64,000 bases of DNA from Fomes fomentarius (GCA_022606135.1 JABYQN010000006.1:434001-498000), one strand, 5' to 3'; numbered from the stretch's first letter, positions 45,567-57,844 are shown. Notes: generated by a model from the letters alone, not told the origin. Numbers and translations are program-made.

Positions 45567-46787
45567 TGCAGGATTGCTAGAGTGCAGTTAGCGCATCCAC
45601 ACAGGTACGGAGCGGATGCAGAGCACCTTGCAAGGGTGCAGGTCTCCATCTGTCTCCAGGTTCTTCCCTCAGCTATTGCAGCATATGTGTGCAACATGCA
45701 TTTCTTCTCCCAGACAATGCCATGCAAGCTAGTGAAGTCCACACCCTCAAGCAATGCTGTGCAAGTGCAGTGCTCTCTCCTTCTCAGCCATTGTGGCAAT
45801 TACCCCCAATGTGCTCTCTCTCTCTTGACATTGCAATGGCAGCTGATGATGTCATCTCTCACTCAATGCTGCCTTGGAACAAGTGGCAATCTTTGCCAAA
45901 TTTTGCAGTTTTTCAGAAGTTTTACACACCCGTCAAGTTCATGCCCCTCATGCTTTTTTGATGCCACTTCAATGCTTTCCAACACCCATTTGACCTTCAA
46001 TTCATAATACTCACCCACATCCCTTGTTCTCAACCCCACACCTTCTTTGCTTCCCAGTGCACCCATTGCATCCACTTGGACTCACAGACCTAGGCTACAG
46101 TCTTAACCGTTGAATGCCTCATATTTCTCAGCTCACAGAGGTTGTGTCTAGGCCTAGGCTATGGTCTTAACTGGCTCAATGCTCTTCTCATCCTCACCCT
46201 TGTCATTGTCCATCATCTTGTCAATGACATCTCTTGATTATGCAGGTACTAGCTACTCCTGGTGATATCCCCATCTCAGTTCTGTGAAGTTACTCTCTCT
46301 GAATGCTCACAAGATCCATAGTTTGGTTTGTGCAGCACCCTATCATCTTGTACATACCCTTTGGCTCTTGTAGCACCCCCTGGTCATGATTCATGTTTTA
46401 CCCCCTCACATCATCACATCCGTCCTCAATTATATTTGTCTTTCTTCAGTACCATGTCCATGCTCTATGTCACTACTGTTTTGCATTCACAGCTTATTGT
46501 TATTGTCTTTGCTTTGCCCATCACAACTTCTCATTCCTAGTCCCACTCCCATCTCAGTCCTATGTCTTCACACCTATAGCTACGCCTCTCATCACCCACT
46601 CATCAAGCTGCAGCTTGAAGAAGGAGATGGTGTCATGGCTCAATACTGTGACTATGTGACATTGTCTTTTACAGACTTTCCTATTTATGTGCTACATTAT
46701 GCTACAATACTATTAGACAAACCAACACCAGTACATGGTGTTGATACCCAAGCCCCATCCTGCTTCATCCTCTTTACCTTGTATTTC
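45567..46787. other. Unique spacer of the palindrome, no gene
   Basis: 1221 bp between the arms, CpG-poor and AT-rich. It contains a small internal duplication around ctaggcta-(c/t)-agtcttaac (about 46092 and 46152). No coding capacity seen. Confidence 0.6.
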
Positions 46788-48658
46788 ATCTCCAAATCCA
46801 GTCTTTTTTTTTTCTAAAAAATTCTCGTCTATAGTCCTTGAAGGCAGTACCTTATAATAAACTATGGTTACAGACAATTCCACTTATACAGCATACTCTG
46901 GCATAGGTTATCACTAATTGGTAAGGGCTTGCACTAGGCGCAGTAGCAGTAATTATAATTAATCATACACACAGTGTGATCCCGGGGGTGTGTCACACTC
47001 CTTCTAAACCACTCCTGCAACCATTGTTCCAGACATCCCAGGCCCAGACTTATTTGCCCTGGACCCCCCAAAGCCAAGCCCACTGCCATCAGTTACACCT
47101 GCTCCTTGGTCCAGTTGTGCACAGGCCAGACACTGCCACACTGCAGCAGGCAGGTTGGCCAGGCTACACCAATGGTCATTACATGATTGTGATTGCTTGG
47201 CAGAGCCAAAGCCCGGATAGCATTGCCAAAAACCCCTAAGTGACCTGGCATGTCAGATGCACATTGCCATACTAGATTCCAGTAGGTCCTGGATACCCTT
47301 CCAGGCTGTGATGTAATCAGGGGGTGGAACCTTGGGCACCAAGCAACATCTGAGGGTGGGGGCAAGAGGATTTGAACTTGCGACATCACAATATGCTCAA
47401 ACCCACCACAGAGGGCTGAGTTACCCACTACACCAGCCTACCCCCATATCCAGTCTTCATTCTCTCAGATCTTGCTGGGCTCAGGCTTCAGCTGTTACAA
47501 TCAGGCACCCATACAACAACTGTGGGATACATGGTAACAGATGGTGAGGAGAATTAACTTCTTTTTTATTTAGGCATGTACATGTCCAAATGAGTGATGA
47601 GTCATGCCAATATCAACTGGAAATTATCAAATCGGCCTGATTTGACACTGAACTGACCTTGGCAAGTGATCCAACACATAAGTCTAAATCTAAGAAAGTG
47701 ATGTCTGCCAATGTGGTGAAGAGCAGACAACTGGATCCCAAGCCTTAGTTGGATGCTGCCTGGACATTGAGCAGATACTGGTGCATGGGCATGTTGACTG
47801 CAGTGTGCCTCAGAGCAATCACAATGGCCTATGTCGAGCTCTGTGAAGTCTGATATATTGCAGAAATAATACTACCCACCTATGTCGAGCTCTGTGAAGT
47901 CTGAGAGACACCAGAGCTCGACACAGCGACTGTCTACAGCGCAGGAGTGCGTGGGAAAGAACTGTACAGTACTTCCAAACATGGGAATCAACAAAACATA
48001 CAAAAGCGCCCAAAGAAAAATTCATGGAGGGCGCAGGAGTCAATGCACGGGCTAGCGCTCTTAACCGAGGTGCGGGGCGCCCGTCGCGACCCTGTGTGAA
48101 TATTTGCACAGCCACAGGTCGAATAGGGAAGGAGGGAAAAATCGGCGAAGATAATGGTGCAGTGAAGGAATTAGGAAATGTGCGGAAGGCTGAATGAAAA
48201 CAAACCATGGACTTGGCTAGGGCACAAGACCCATGAGGTCCAACACTCCCCCCTGACCAGTCAAGTCCCCAGCCCAAGCATCTTCACCATCTCCAGCACC
48301 TTGGGCTTGGGCAGCGACTTGGTGAGGATGTCTGCCGGCATGTCCGAAGTGCGGAGGTGCTCAATCTCAATCCGCCCTTTGGCTACTTCGTCCCACAGCC
48401 AGTAAAAGCGCAGATCGAGGTGCTTCATGCGCCCATGGTGCTCAGGATTTTTCGCAACAGAGAGGGCGGAGAGGTTGTCGATGCGGAGCCTGGATGCGGA
48501 GGAGACATCAAAGCCAAACTCCGTGAGCAGGTTTCGAAGCCAAAGCATCTCCTGGCCAGCAGAGACTGCTGCGACAAATTCCGCCTCCGTGGTGGACAGC
48601 GCAACAATTGTCTGCAGACGGCTGGACCAGGAGATCGCACCAGTACCCATCTTGATCA
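46788..48658 (-). repeat. Right arm of the inverted repeat
   Basis: Reverse complement of the left arm. It contains the mirror SINE-like copy, 348 bp of flank, L3 and the pol end of copia-C element 1. From 48246 outward it is simultaneously part of the larger inverted repeat with element 2. Confidence 0.85.
46792..47455 (-). mobile_element. Mirror copy of the SINE-like element
   Basis: Body 47443-46804 on the minus strand, with T10 at 46804-46813 and the same imperfect duplication at 46792-46803 and 47444-47455. Because the flanks are also shared, this is a copy made by inverted duplication of the locus, not an independent insertion. Confidence 0.7.
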
Positions 48659-51224
48659 CATAGCCAGAGGTGGAGCGACCAGTGTCAGGACAGCCAGCAT
48701 GGTCCGCATCGGTGAAGGAGGTGAAGAGCTCAGCGTCGGGCGAAGGGGAGTAGGTGAGCTTGTAGTCGAGTGTGCCCTTGATGTAGCGGAAGAGGTGCTT
48801 GACCGCCTTCCAGTGCGTCATCCCGGGATTCTGGGAGAAACGCGCAAGGTTGCCCACAGTGTGAGAGATGTCTGGGCGCGTCGCTACAGCAAGATAGAAA
48901 AGAGAGCCAACAGCCTGGTTGTAGGGGATGTCCTGCATGTCGCGTGCATCAGCTGGCGACGAGGGAGCCATCTCCGCACTGAGACGGAGGCCTGGGTCCA
49001 TGGGAGTGCCCACCGGGTCACAGTCTGCGAAGCCGTAGCGGTCGAGGATGTCGAGGGCGTACTGGCGCTGTGAAATGGACAGGGAACGTGTTGAGCGGTT
49101 GCGCTCAATCTTGACACCCAGGAGCCAGGACGTAGGACTGAGGTCTCGCAATTTGAAGTGCGCGCGGAGGTCGTCCTTAACGCGCTGGATGGCCGCTTTG
49201 GACTTGCCAGCAATGGTGATGTCGTCGACAAAGACAGGGATGATAAGACGCACTCCATCGCGCAGATAGACCCAGACACTGTGCTCGCAGACCAGGCGCA
49301 AAAATCCAAGCTTGAGCAGGACCTCGTGCAGCTTCTCATGCCAGCAGCGGCCAGCCTGCTTGAGGCCATAGAGAGCCTTGCGGAGGCGCCACACCCACTG
49401 CGGAGTCTTCTCCTCGAAGCCCTCGGGTTGCTGCATATAGACCTCCTCCTTGAGCTCGCCGTTGAGATAGGCAGAGGAGATGTCCACAGACTCGAGTTCA
49501 AGGTCTTCGAGCGCAGCAAGAGCAAGGATAGCGCGGATGGAGGCCCACTTGGGTGTAGGAGCAAAGGTCTCGTTGTAGTCAAAGCCAGGGCGCTGGGAGA
49601 AGCCCTTTGCGACAAGACGGCCCTTGTATCGCTCAATGGAGCCGTCCGCATTGCGCTTGACGCGGAACACCCAGCGCGAGCCAATAGCTTTGCGACCGGG
49701 CGGAAGCTGCACAAGCTCAAAGGTGCCGTTCTCGACAAGGGACTGGATCTCGTCCTGCGCAGCCTTGAGCCACTTGTCGCGCTCGTCCGGCGGAAGCCTC
49801 ATCGCATCAGAGATAGAGCGCGGCTCGCCATGCTGCTCTTGCGCTGCCTTGAGCGCATGCTCAACCACAGACTCGAATGCGACCTCCAGTGCATCATCAT
49901 ATGACAGGAAGTCGTCGCGCTCACCAGTGTAGACATGCTCAATGCCCGCAAGCATTGCCTCAACAGTGCACTCCAGTCCGTCCTCGTGATCGCGTCCGAG
50001 GAGGTCAAGCTCATCGTCCGAGGATGTTGGAGACGGTGGAGGCGAAGGAGAGCGGTATGCGCGGAACTGGACTGGGATTGGGTTGACTGGTGCGTCAATG
50101 AGCGGGTCTGGTGAAGGCGAGTGACGCTGTGGAGTGTTGTCGCGCTCAGAGGGCTCTGGAGTGGGAGCAGGTGATGGAGTGTGGATGCGGAGGCGCTGCG
50201 GTACACGGTTCTCTCGCTCGAGCTGCTGGTTGTTCAGTGAGCCTGTGTAGCGAGTAGAGTGCACTGGGAGCTTGTGTGTGAGCGCAGGATATGGCCTGAA
50301 GCTGCCATAACCGTCCGCTTCATGGTGGGCGGACGGCGCACCCGAGCGAGATGCTGGGCGAGGTGGAGGTGCAGCGCGCGGCACAGGAGGCGCAGGAGGT
50401 GCTGGAGGACTTGGACTGTGTGGTGGTGCATCCGGGGATGGTGCGCGCGGCTCTGGAGGTGCAGGCAGAGCGTTTTGCGGTGCAGGAGGTGCAGGAGGTG
50501 CAGGATCATCTGGATCGTCTCCCCCCTGATCGTGCAGCTCTGGCGCGTCCTCAATGTCGTCGGGTGTGTCGTCCGCATGCTCTCCGTCGCTGGGAATGTC
50601 CACTTCGTCCAGAGGCAGCCCAAAGACATTGATAGAGGGCGAGTTACCAGGAAAGCAGCGCTTGTCGAATACAGCATGCGAGGAGATGAGGTATTTCTTC
50701 GCAGCTGGATCCCAGAACCGCCAGGCTTTGGTGCCCTCGGGATAGCCGACAAAGATGCATTTGCGCGTGTGGGGCTGCAGTGCTTTGCGGTCCTTCTTGC
50801 GCACAAGCACATAAGCCAGGCAGCCAAAGACGCGGAAGTAGGAGACATCCGGTTTGCATCCATCGCGTTTCCAGGCAGTGTAAGGGATGCCGCCGCCCAG
50901 CGCAGAGGTAGGCATGCGGTTGCGAGTGTGGACAAAAGTGGAGACGGCGTGACCCCAGAACGACGGAGGCAGCTTGGCCTGAGAGAGAAGAGCTGTTGCG
51001 CCCTCAGCAATGGTGCGGTTTGCTCGCTCCGCAACACCGTTCTGGTGCGGCTCGTCTGGCTCTGTGTGCTGGCGATGGATGCCGTGCTCAGCGCAGAAGT
51101 CGGTGTACTCCTGGCCAATGTACTCGCCGCCCTTGTCGTCGCGCGTGGCCTTGATTCGCAGGCCAAGGCAGTTCTCAGCATATGCTTTGAACGCCTTGAA
51201 TGCAGCAAACGCATCGCATCGCAC
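48261..51224 (-). CDS. Copia-C element 1 integrase core, reverse transcriptase and RNase H
   Basis: 987 residues in one frame. Integrase: DDKGGEYIGQEYTDF and QNGVAERANRTI carry the second Asp and the Glu of the DDE triad; the first Asp (LVHTDLKG) lies in the shifted frame upstream. A Pro-rich linker follows, then the reverse transcriptase (RYKGRLVAKGFSQRPGFDY, ALYGLKQAGRCW, catalytic FVDDITIAG) and RNase H (GAISWSSRLQTIVALSTTEAE). It ends in KMLGLGT just before the polypurine tract. Confidence 0.9.
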   Translation of the reverse strand: MRCDAFAAFKAFKAYAENCLGLRIKATRDDKGGEYIGQEYTDFCAEHGIHRQHTEPDEPHQNGVAERANRTIAEGATALLSQAKLPPSFWGHAVSTFVHTRNRMPTSALGGGIPYTAWKRDGCKPDVSYFRVFGCLAYVLVRKKDRKALQPHTRKCIFVGYPEGTKAWRFWDPAAKKYLISSHAVFDKRCFPGNSPSINVFGLPLDEVDIPSDGEHADDTPDDIEDAPELHDQGGDDPDDPAPPAPPAPQNALPAPPEPRAPSPDAPPHSPSPPAPPAPPVPRAAPPPRPASRSGAPSAHHEADGYGSFRPYPALTHKLPVHSTRYTGSLNNQQLERENRVPQRLRIHTPSPAPTPEPSERDNTPQRHSPSPDPLIDAPVNPIPVQFRAYRSPSPPPSPTSSDDELDLLGRDHEDGLECTVEAMLAGIEHVYTGERDDFLSYDDALEVAFESVVEHALKAAQEQHGEPRSISDAMRLPPDERDKWLKAAQDEIQSLVENGTFELVQLPPGRKAIGSRWVFRVKRNADGSIERYKGRLVAKGFSQRPGFDYNETFAPTPKWASIRAILALAALEDLELESVDISSAYLNGELKEEVYMQQPEGFEEKTPQWVWRLRKALYGLKQAGRCWHEKLHEVLLKLGFLRLVCEHSVWVYLRDGVRLIIPVFVDDITIAGKSKAAIQRVKDDLRAHFKLRDLSPTSWLLGVKIERNRSTRSLSISQRQYALDILDRYGFADCDPVGTPMDPGLRLSAEMAPSSPADARDMQDIPYNQAVGSLFYLAVATRPDISHTVGNLARFSQNPGMTHWKAVKHLFRYIKGTLDYKLTYSPSPDAELFTSFTDADHAGCPDTGRSTSGYVIKMGTGAISWSSRLQTIVALSTTEAEFVAAVSAGQEMLWLRNLLTEFGFDVSSASRLRIDNLSALSVAKNPEHHGRMKHLDLRFYWLWDEVAKGRIEIEHLRTSDMPADILTKSLPKPKVLEMVKMLGLGT

Positions 51225-51251
51225 ACAAAAATCATCCAGTACAGATGACCT

Positions 51252-52787
51252 TCAGGTGTAGCGACCGGGAGCTTGCCCTTGAGGTCGGTGTGGACCAGGG
51301 CGATGGGGACGAGCTTCCTGGATGCGAAACGCGCAGATAGCATCCAGAGCGCATTTTGAGCGAATGGTGAGACCGCGGACAAGGCCCTTTCGCACAACAG
51401 TGCGCAGGTCGTCGAGGTTGGTGTGGGAGCAGCGCTGGTGCCATAGGGACGAGTCCTCCTCGCTGGCAGTCGACGCAGCGAGTGCACTGTGCGACTGAGA
51501 CACAGTGCGGCCAAGGAGATAGCCCACATTGTGCCGGTCGACTTGCGCTTCAAATCGCAGCTGTCCCTGCTGGCGGAACAGCGCACGTGCAGCCTGGATC
51601 TCGACAACATAGCCCTTCTCGCGCGTGAGATGGAAAACAGACAGTAGATTGCTGGCGAGCGCAGGAACATGCAAGACATCGTGTAGTACAACAGCAGGTG
51701 GTACAACTCCGTCCCTCTCCGCCGGTTGGAACACCACAGACCCTAGCCCAGCCGAGTAGACGATGTGCGAGTTGGCGAGGCGGATGGGGATGATGTGCGG
51801 CGAGTAGGAGCGAAACCAGTGACGGTGAGGAGTCATGTGTGCAGAAGCACCTGTGTCGGTGTTCCAGTTAGTTGCAGCCGGAGTAGCGAGCCAAGCAGAG
51901 CGGTCGGAGACAGAGAGGAGGGCGGAAGCGCAACCAGCACTCACAGCAGCTGACCCAGCGGACTCCAGGGGAGTGTCCTGCATGTCCTTGGACGCCTCAG
52001 CAGCATTCTCCTTGTGCTTGGGCTTCTGGGAGCAGAACTGCGAACGCTGAGCCGCTTTCTCCTTGGCCTGAGTGCTCGCATCGCGCTTGGAGAAGCACTG
52101 GTCCTCGGAGTGGCTGGTGCGACCACAGAACGCGCAGACAAGGGTGGACGCGGCATGGGAGAGCGCAGGCGTCAACGGGGACACCCCAGGCTGGTTCTCG
52201 AGCGCAACGAACGCATCCTGCAGCTTCTCCAAGGTCAAGGAGTCGTCGAGGAGCAGCGTCTGGCGCAGTGAGTTGAACTGAGCCGGCAGTGCACAGATGA
52301 GCGTCATGAGAACAAGCTCGTCGTCCAGCTGGTCGAGATCAAAGCCCGCAGGACGCAGGGCTCGCATCTCGGACTTGAGCTGCGAAGCACGGGTGGAGAG
52401 AGTGGATAGGGACTCGTCTTCGGCCTTTTGGAGGCTGAGCAGGGCATTATAGGTGTTAAAACGCGTACCGGGACGTTTCTGCATGTGTATGGCCTCCAAC
52501 TTCGTCCACATCGCACTGGGATCGCTGCGGATGGACTCCAGATGCGTGTGCTGCTCCCTCTCCACACAACCCCATAACTCCCCAGCTGCCATGTCCACCT
52601 TGTTGTCGAAATCGCGCATTTCACGGCGCTCACCTGAGTCCCATGGCTGCGTGAAGACAGGCCTGGTCTCAGTGCCCTCGACAATGCGAAGAGCACCAAG
52701 AGTGCGGAGCCTTGCCTCCATGTCGAGGCGCCATTGCTGGTAGTTGCGATTGTTGAGCTTTGGGAAGGAGGGCGCGGATGGAGCCAT
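51252..52787 (-). CDS. Copia-C element 1 gag-protease and integrase N-terminus
   Basis: The start is likely the Met in CACCATGG at 52787 (MAPSAPSFPKLNN). Parts: a UBN2-like gag domain (NRNYQQWRLDMEARL); the CCHC zinc knuckle CAFCGRTSHSEDQC; the aspartic protease NWNTDTGASAHMTP; the GAG-pre-integrase LWHQRCSHTNLDDLR with the zinc-binding His pair. The frame then leaves the expected integrase sequence after KCALDAIC and stops at 51252. It differs from element 2 at about two residues (IC/IR and AQ/AE in MTLI-ALPA-F). Confidence 0.88.
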   Translation of the reverse strand: MAPSAPSFPKLNNRNYQQWRLDMEARLRTLGALRIVEGTETRPVFTQPWDSGERREMRDFDNKVDMAAGELWGCVEREQHTHLESIRSDPSAMWTKLEAIHMQKRPGTRFNTYNALLSLQKAEDESLSTLSTRASQLKSEMRALRPAGFDLDQLDDELVLMTLICALPAQFNSLRQTLLLDDSLTLEKLQDAFVALENQPGVSPLTPALSHAASTLVCAFCGRTSHSEDQCFSKRDASTQAKEKAAQRSQFCSQKPKHKENAAEASKDMQDTPLESAGSAAVSAGCASALLSVSDRSAWLATPAATNWNTDTGASAHMTPHRHWFRSYSPHIIPIRLANSHIVYSAGLGSVVFQPAERDGVVPPAVVLHDVLHVPALASNLLSVFHLTREKGYVVEIQAARALFRQQGQLRFEAQVDRHNVGYLLGRTVSQSHSALAASTASEEDSSLWHQRCSHTNLDDLRTVVRKGLVRGLTIRSKCALDAICAFRIQEARPHRPGPHRPQGQAPGRYT

Positions 52788-53464
52788 GGTGATAGGGGAA
52801 GTGCGTGGCACGCGACGAGTGGGCGAAATTGCGAAGGGATTGGGCGAGAAACCCGCGAGGAGGGATGGAATTGATGGGGGAACACCCAGAGAGATGAAAA
52901 CAAGTCAAGCAGAGCAAGCAGGGAAGACTGGGGACCAGGATGAGGTCTTGAGAGCGATGGACTGGCGGAGATGGATGTCTGGAGGCAGTCAGAGCGCAGG
53001 GCTCATAACCTGTTGACTGCAGTGTGCCTCAGAGCAATCACAATGGCCTATGTCGAGCTCTGTGAAGTCTGATATATTGCAGAAATAATACTACCCACCT
53101 ATGTCGAGCTCTGTGAAGTCTGAGAGACACCAGAGCTCGACACAGCGACTGTCTACAGCGCAGGAGCGCGTGGGAAACAACTGTACAGTACTTCCAAACA
53201 TGGGAATCAACAAAACATACAGAAGCGCTCAAAGAAAAATTCATGGAGGGCGCAGGAGTCAATGCACGGGCTAGCGCTCTTAACCGAGGCGCGGGGCGCC
53301 CGTCGCGACCCTGTGTGAATATTTGCACAGCCACAGGTCGAATAGGGAAGGAGGGAAAAATCGGCAAAGATAATGGTGCAGTGAAGGAATTAGGGAATGT
53401 GTGGAAGGCTGAATGAAAACAAACCATGGACTTGGCTAGGGCACAAGACCCATGAGGTCCAACA

Positions 53465-53879
53465 CCAAGAACACTCATCCTTTGTTGGGCTAAATCCTTG
53501 CATCCTTCCACCTCCTACTCCTCTATCCCCTTCTTTTCCACCAAGGCTTCACTTGATGGTGGAGAGTGAAACAAGGCACTTTGAAAAAAATATTGAAGTC
53601 TTGAGGTCTTGAGGTAAGGCAGAGGAAAGAAAGTGGGGTGGGAGGGCAGGACAGTGATGAGGATGGTGATGGACAGTGATGAGGATGGTGATGGACAGGA
53701 GTTGCAGTCATGGAGACATGAGGTTGCAGTAAAAGGGGTTCAAGAGGGACAAAGGATGGATGGAGAGTGGAGGAATGAAAAAAAGAATGAGCGTGATGAC
53801 AAACATAGATATTCAAAAGTCTGTACTCCAATGGCAAGTCTCCAATGGTGTTAAAGTGCATTGTGCAAGACATGCAACT
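53465..53879. other. Short segment between copia-C L4 and LTR-A
   Basis: 415 bp with no gene. It contains a tandem duplication of a 22-bp unit (acagtgatgaggatggtgatgg, first 20 shown by position 53651-53694) and T/A runs. It is the left flank of the interrupted copia-A element and the right flank of copia-C element 1. Confidence 0.6.
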
Positions 53880-54472
53880 TGATGAAGTCTGAACCTGTGA
53901 AGGCAAGAGTCGCAACAGCTAGTAGACACGCAGACAGACGAGTCCTCAGTCAGTGAGCAAAGACTATAATCATAAAGGGATAAGTACCTAGTAGACACGC
54001 AGACAGACGAGCTATAGGCACTAAGTAAGTAAGAGCATAAGGCATATAGTAGAACAAAGTACTCACTCCTCAGTCAGTGAGCAAAGACTGAGGAGACAAA
54101 GCCCTGAAAGTCCCTCCTCATTTACTGTACAGGAGCTGCATGAGTAAGCGACAGAAAGGAGAGCATGTGATATGTCTGAGTCAGAGTGAACCAACACTGA
54201 GTAAGAAAGGTGGAGCGATGACTCAGACAGAACAAAGAGAAGGGTGTAGAAAGTGCTAGAGATGGTCACATGGACACATCCAAGACTATCTAGAACTATC
54301 CAGAGCAGTGTAGAACGCACCGGAATGGACTGGACAAAGTGAGAACTAATAACCATATAAGTACAGTATTGAGTATACCATATCGGGTAGGAAGGAAACA
54401 TAGCCAAAGAAATGCTGTGCCCATAAGCGCCTAATGCGCGTCTATAGTCCATAGTCCATAGTAATTCCAACA
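53880..54472 (-). repeat. LTR-A, 3' LTR of the interrupted copia-A element
   Basis: 593 bp, TG...CA, followed on the pol side by the GAGTGGGAG purine tract (minus strand). The left flanking 5-mer is CAACT; the matching right flank lies beyond the window. Confidence 0.88.
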
Positions 54473-57400
54473 CTCCCACTCGTTCAAACTGCAGAGGAAA
54501 CAAGACCAGAGTGCTTAACAAAGTACTCGAGTATAGATTGAGGAATATTTTTTGTCAGTGCATCTGCAATGTTCTCCTCACCTGGAACGTAGTAGATCTC
54601 AATACTCCCACTGGCGAGGTATTCGCACACAAAGTGGTAGTGGACCTCTACATGTTTTGTACGCCGGTCAACGGCCGGGTTCTCAGAGAGGAAGATAGCG
54701 CCATGGTTATCAATACACATGGGTGTAGACGCACTCATATCGTCCCCTAACTCGTCGCCAAATGTCCTTAGCCACATCATCTGACGGCTGCAATCTGACG
54801 ATGCCTTGTACTCTGCTTCAGTGGAAGAAAGCAAAATAGTAGGCTGTCGTCTAGATGCCCAAGAGATTGCACCATTAGCCATCTTGAAGATGAAGCCGGT
54901 TTGCGAGTGCCTATCATCGCGATCCTCTGCCCAGTCCGAATCGGAAAATGCGATCAGACCAGCATTGGATGCACTGTCATAGTGCAGATGAAAGTCTGAA
55001 GTTCCTCGGAGATAACAAAGTACGTAGAGAAAATAATTGAGATGTTGCTCCAAAGGATTAGCGCTGTATTTACCAAGACAGCTGATGGCAAATGCAATGT
55101 CTGGACGCATCCCAAGACAGGCATAGAGAAGACTACCCATCAAACTTTGGAATCGCGTGCGAAGAGATGCCGATGCATCTGCCTTTGCAGCTTCAAGAAC
55201 TGCTCCAGCAGGGAGAGGAGTACGCGCAGGCTTACAGTCAGACATCTTGTAACTAGACAGAATAGCCTCAATATACTCTTCCTGGTCGATGTCAAGTGTC
55301 CTAGAGAGACGATCTCGACGTATACGCAGACCAAGGAATCGTTCAACTGGGCCTAAGTCCATCATCTTGTACTGCTTGCCAAGCGCCTTCTTGACCTTAT
55401 CAATCAGTGTCCGACTGTTACCCATGAGAAGTAGGTCGTCGACATAAAGAATAATGATTGTGACGCGATCAGGGTCTGTATCCCCCCCCTTGTCGGCGAT
55501 ATACGTAGACTCCGGCATCTGAATAAGTCCGTGTAAATCCCTGTTGGACAAGCGAATCGTGGATCTTAATGTTCCACTGGTGCGAGGCTTGCTTCAGGCC
55601 ATAGATAGCCTTCTTAAGCAGACAGACGTGATCCTCTTTGCCTTTCATGACCCAACCCTCCGGTTGTCCATATAGACCTCCTCATCCAAGTCTCCATTGA
55701 GGAACGCAGTCTTAACATCCATCGCATCAATGTCCCAGTCTTCAAGCGCTGCATGCGCGAAGAGATAACGAATGGACTCAAAAAGAGCAACAGGAGAGAA
55801 GGTGTCATGATAGTCCTTCCCATAGACTTGTGTAAAACCGCGAGCCACAAGACGTGCCTTGTAATGTCCGTCTGACTTGCGATCATAGACCCAGCGACAT
55901 GAGACAATAGACCGGTCCTTTGGGCGAGGAACCAGTACCCAAGTCTTGTTCGCCATAAGAGACTCATATTCTGCTTGCTCAGCTGCTTTCCAGTGTTCAC
56001 GTTTGGGTGAAGCCATAGCGTCCTTATGATGCTCAGGAATGCCAGACTTGTACCGCGAATAGTTGATGAACTCTAGAATAATTCTCGCTTCCGCCTCATG
56101 TTGTTCTCCATCTGCATCAGTACGCACTTGAGCGGGAGGTTCACCCTCGTACATGTTGTCCTTAGTGTAACGGCTGGGAGGAACACCCTTGTTAGATCGC
56201 TCAGAGCGACGAGGGGCATTTCCATCAGCAGGAGGATGACGAGCACGACAATGGTTAGGACGCGGTACTTCAGCTGGAGCAGCAGGCAGTTCAGCAGGTG
56301 GTGGCTGTTGCTGAGGTTGTTCTGGAGCAGAAGCAGGGTCTACAGGAGGAGCTGGAGGAGGAGGAGGAGCATCGTCCTCAATAGGAATAGGGATTGGTAA
56401 CTCATCATCAGACGAATCCTTTGATGGATACTCAGGGAATGGACTATCATCGGGGGTAGCGCGACGAGTGCCGGTGTCTTCACGTGCAGGGAAAACAGTC
56501 TCACGAAGATAACATCGCGAGATACTTCAATTTGACGGGCGAATGGATTCCATAGACGATACCCCTTTGAACCCATTTCATAACCCACAAACGTCCTCTC
56601 AACTGCCTTCACGTCGAGCTTCCCATGCCGTTTGTCTTTCTGCACGTGTACATAGGTTTTGCACCCAAACACACGGAAGTATGATACGTCTGGCTTCTTA
56701 CCAGACCAAACAGTGATGGGGCATTGCCATTTGAGACATTTCATCGGTTGATGGTTGTAGATATGAACAGCGGCATCGACAACAAGTTTCCAGAATCCAT
56801 GAGAGAGACCAGCAAAGTGAAGCATGCATAGAGCCTTCTCTTCAATGGTCCGGATGAAACGTTCTGCACAACCATTCTGCTGTGGTGAACCTGGCATTGT
56901 CTTATCGTGCTCAATCCCATAGCTTAGTAGGAGAGCCTCGAAAGATTCAGACATGTACTCCCCCCTCAATCGGAGCGTACCTTCTTGATCTTTTGTCCTG
57001 TCTGAGTCTCAGACCAAGCCTTGTACTGCTTGAAAGCCTCCTTCTGTTCGGACCTTTTTTTCAAAAAATAGACTCGACCTAAGCCAGAGCAGTCGTCGAC
57101 GAAGACACAGAAGTAGCTATATCCACCAATCGAGGTACTGATTGGTCCTGCAATGTCCATATGGACAAAGACGCCAGGTTCCATAGCACGTTTCTCTGAG
57201 GGAGGAAACGGAGCGCGAGACATCTTGCCTTTTGCACATCCGTCGCAAGGTTTGTCTGATGGAGACCCTACACCGTCCACGCCTTCAACCGCATCAGGAA
57301 GATGACGAACAGCTTCCTTGCCAGGATGACCCCAGCGACGATGGGTGAGATCGTGATCTAAAGTGGCTTTGGGTGTAGCATCAAGAACGCCAGAGTTCTT

Positions 57401-57844
57401 TCTATCCAGGAAGAGTCCAAAGATATAGAGATTCATCCGTGGAATATACTCAGCAGACAGAACTTTCTGACCTGCAATCTTAACCGTCAAACCGGGTTCG
57501 ACAGGGCCCTCAGGCTCCTTGTCAAAGATGCTCATAAAATACTGCCCTTGGTAAATGAACGAACGTGAACGCTCTATCACACCTGTTGAGAACAGACGAG
57601 CATCTCCTACTGCTGGGATGTAGCAGACATTATGGAGAGTGATGTTTACTCGTCGTCCATCAACCATGGTGTATCCCTTGATGATTCCTTCACCGAGTCC
57701 TTCAATGCGACCAGAGTCACCAGACTGAGCCGTTCCGAAGAATTTTGGCTCGTCATACTTCTGGTACTCAGTGAAGTCCTCAAAGCAACCTGTAACATGC
57801 TGAGATGTGCCTGAATCCATGAGCCATACAGTGAGGCTTGCCCG
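54473..57844 (-). mobile_element. Copia-A element, pol and protease part (interrupted by copia-C element 2)
   Basis: Read on the minus strand from high to low coordinates: protease MDSGTSQHVTG (57820); zinc-binding and catalytic integrase with CDGCAKGKM and FVHMDIAG (to 56966); DDE Glu in SPQQNGCAERFIRTI (56969-56340); RT N-half NKTWVLVPRPKDRSIVS and YKARLVARGFTQV (56154-55645); RT palm LYVDDLLLMG and RNase H GAISWASRRQPTILLSSTEA (to 54484). Frameshifts occur at homopolymers: c7 near 55484 and c6 near 56958. Gag continues at 63458-63816 beyond the inserted element. Confidence 0.88.

Larger units (their letters stand above)
47792..53464 (-). mobile_element. Copia-C element 1, full length but defective
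   Basis: 5673 bp with two 454-bp LTRs (L3 47792-48245 at its 3' end, L4 53011-53464 at its 5' end). The primer-binding site (52999-53010) reads GGTTATGAGCCC on the minus strand, and a polypurine tract GGGGGGAG abuts L3. Gag-protease and pol frames are described separately. Flanking 5-mers differ (GGGCA left, CCAAG right), so there is no target duplication. L3 and L4 differ at roughly eight positions by eye. Confidence 0.9.
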
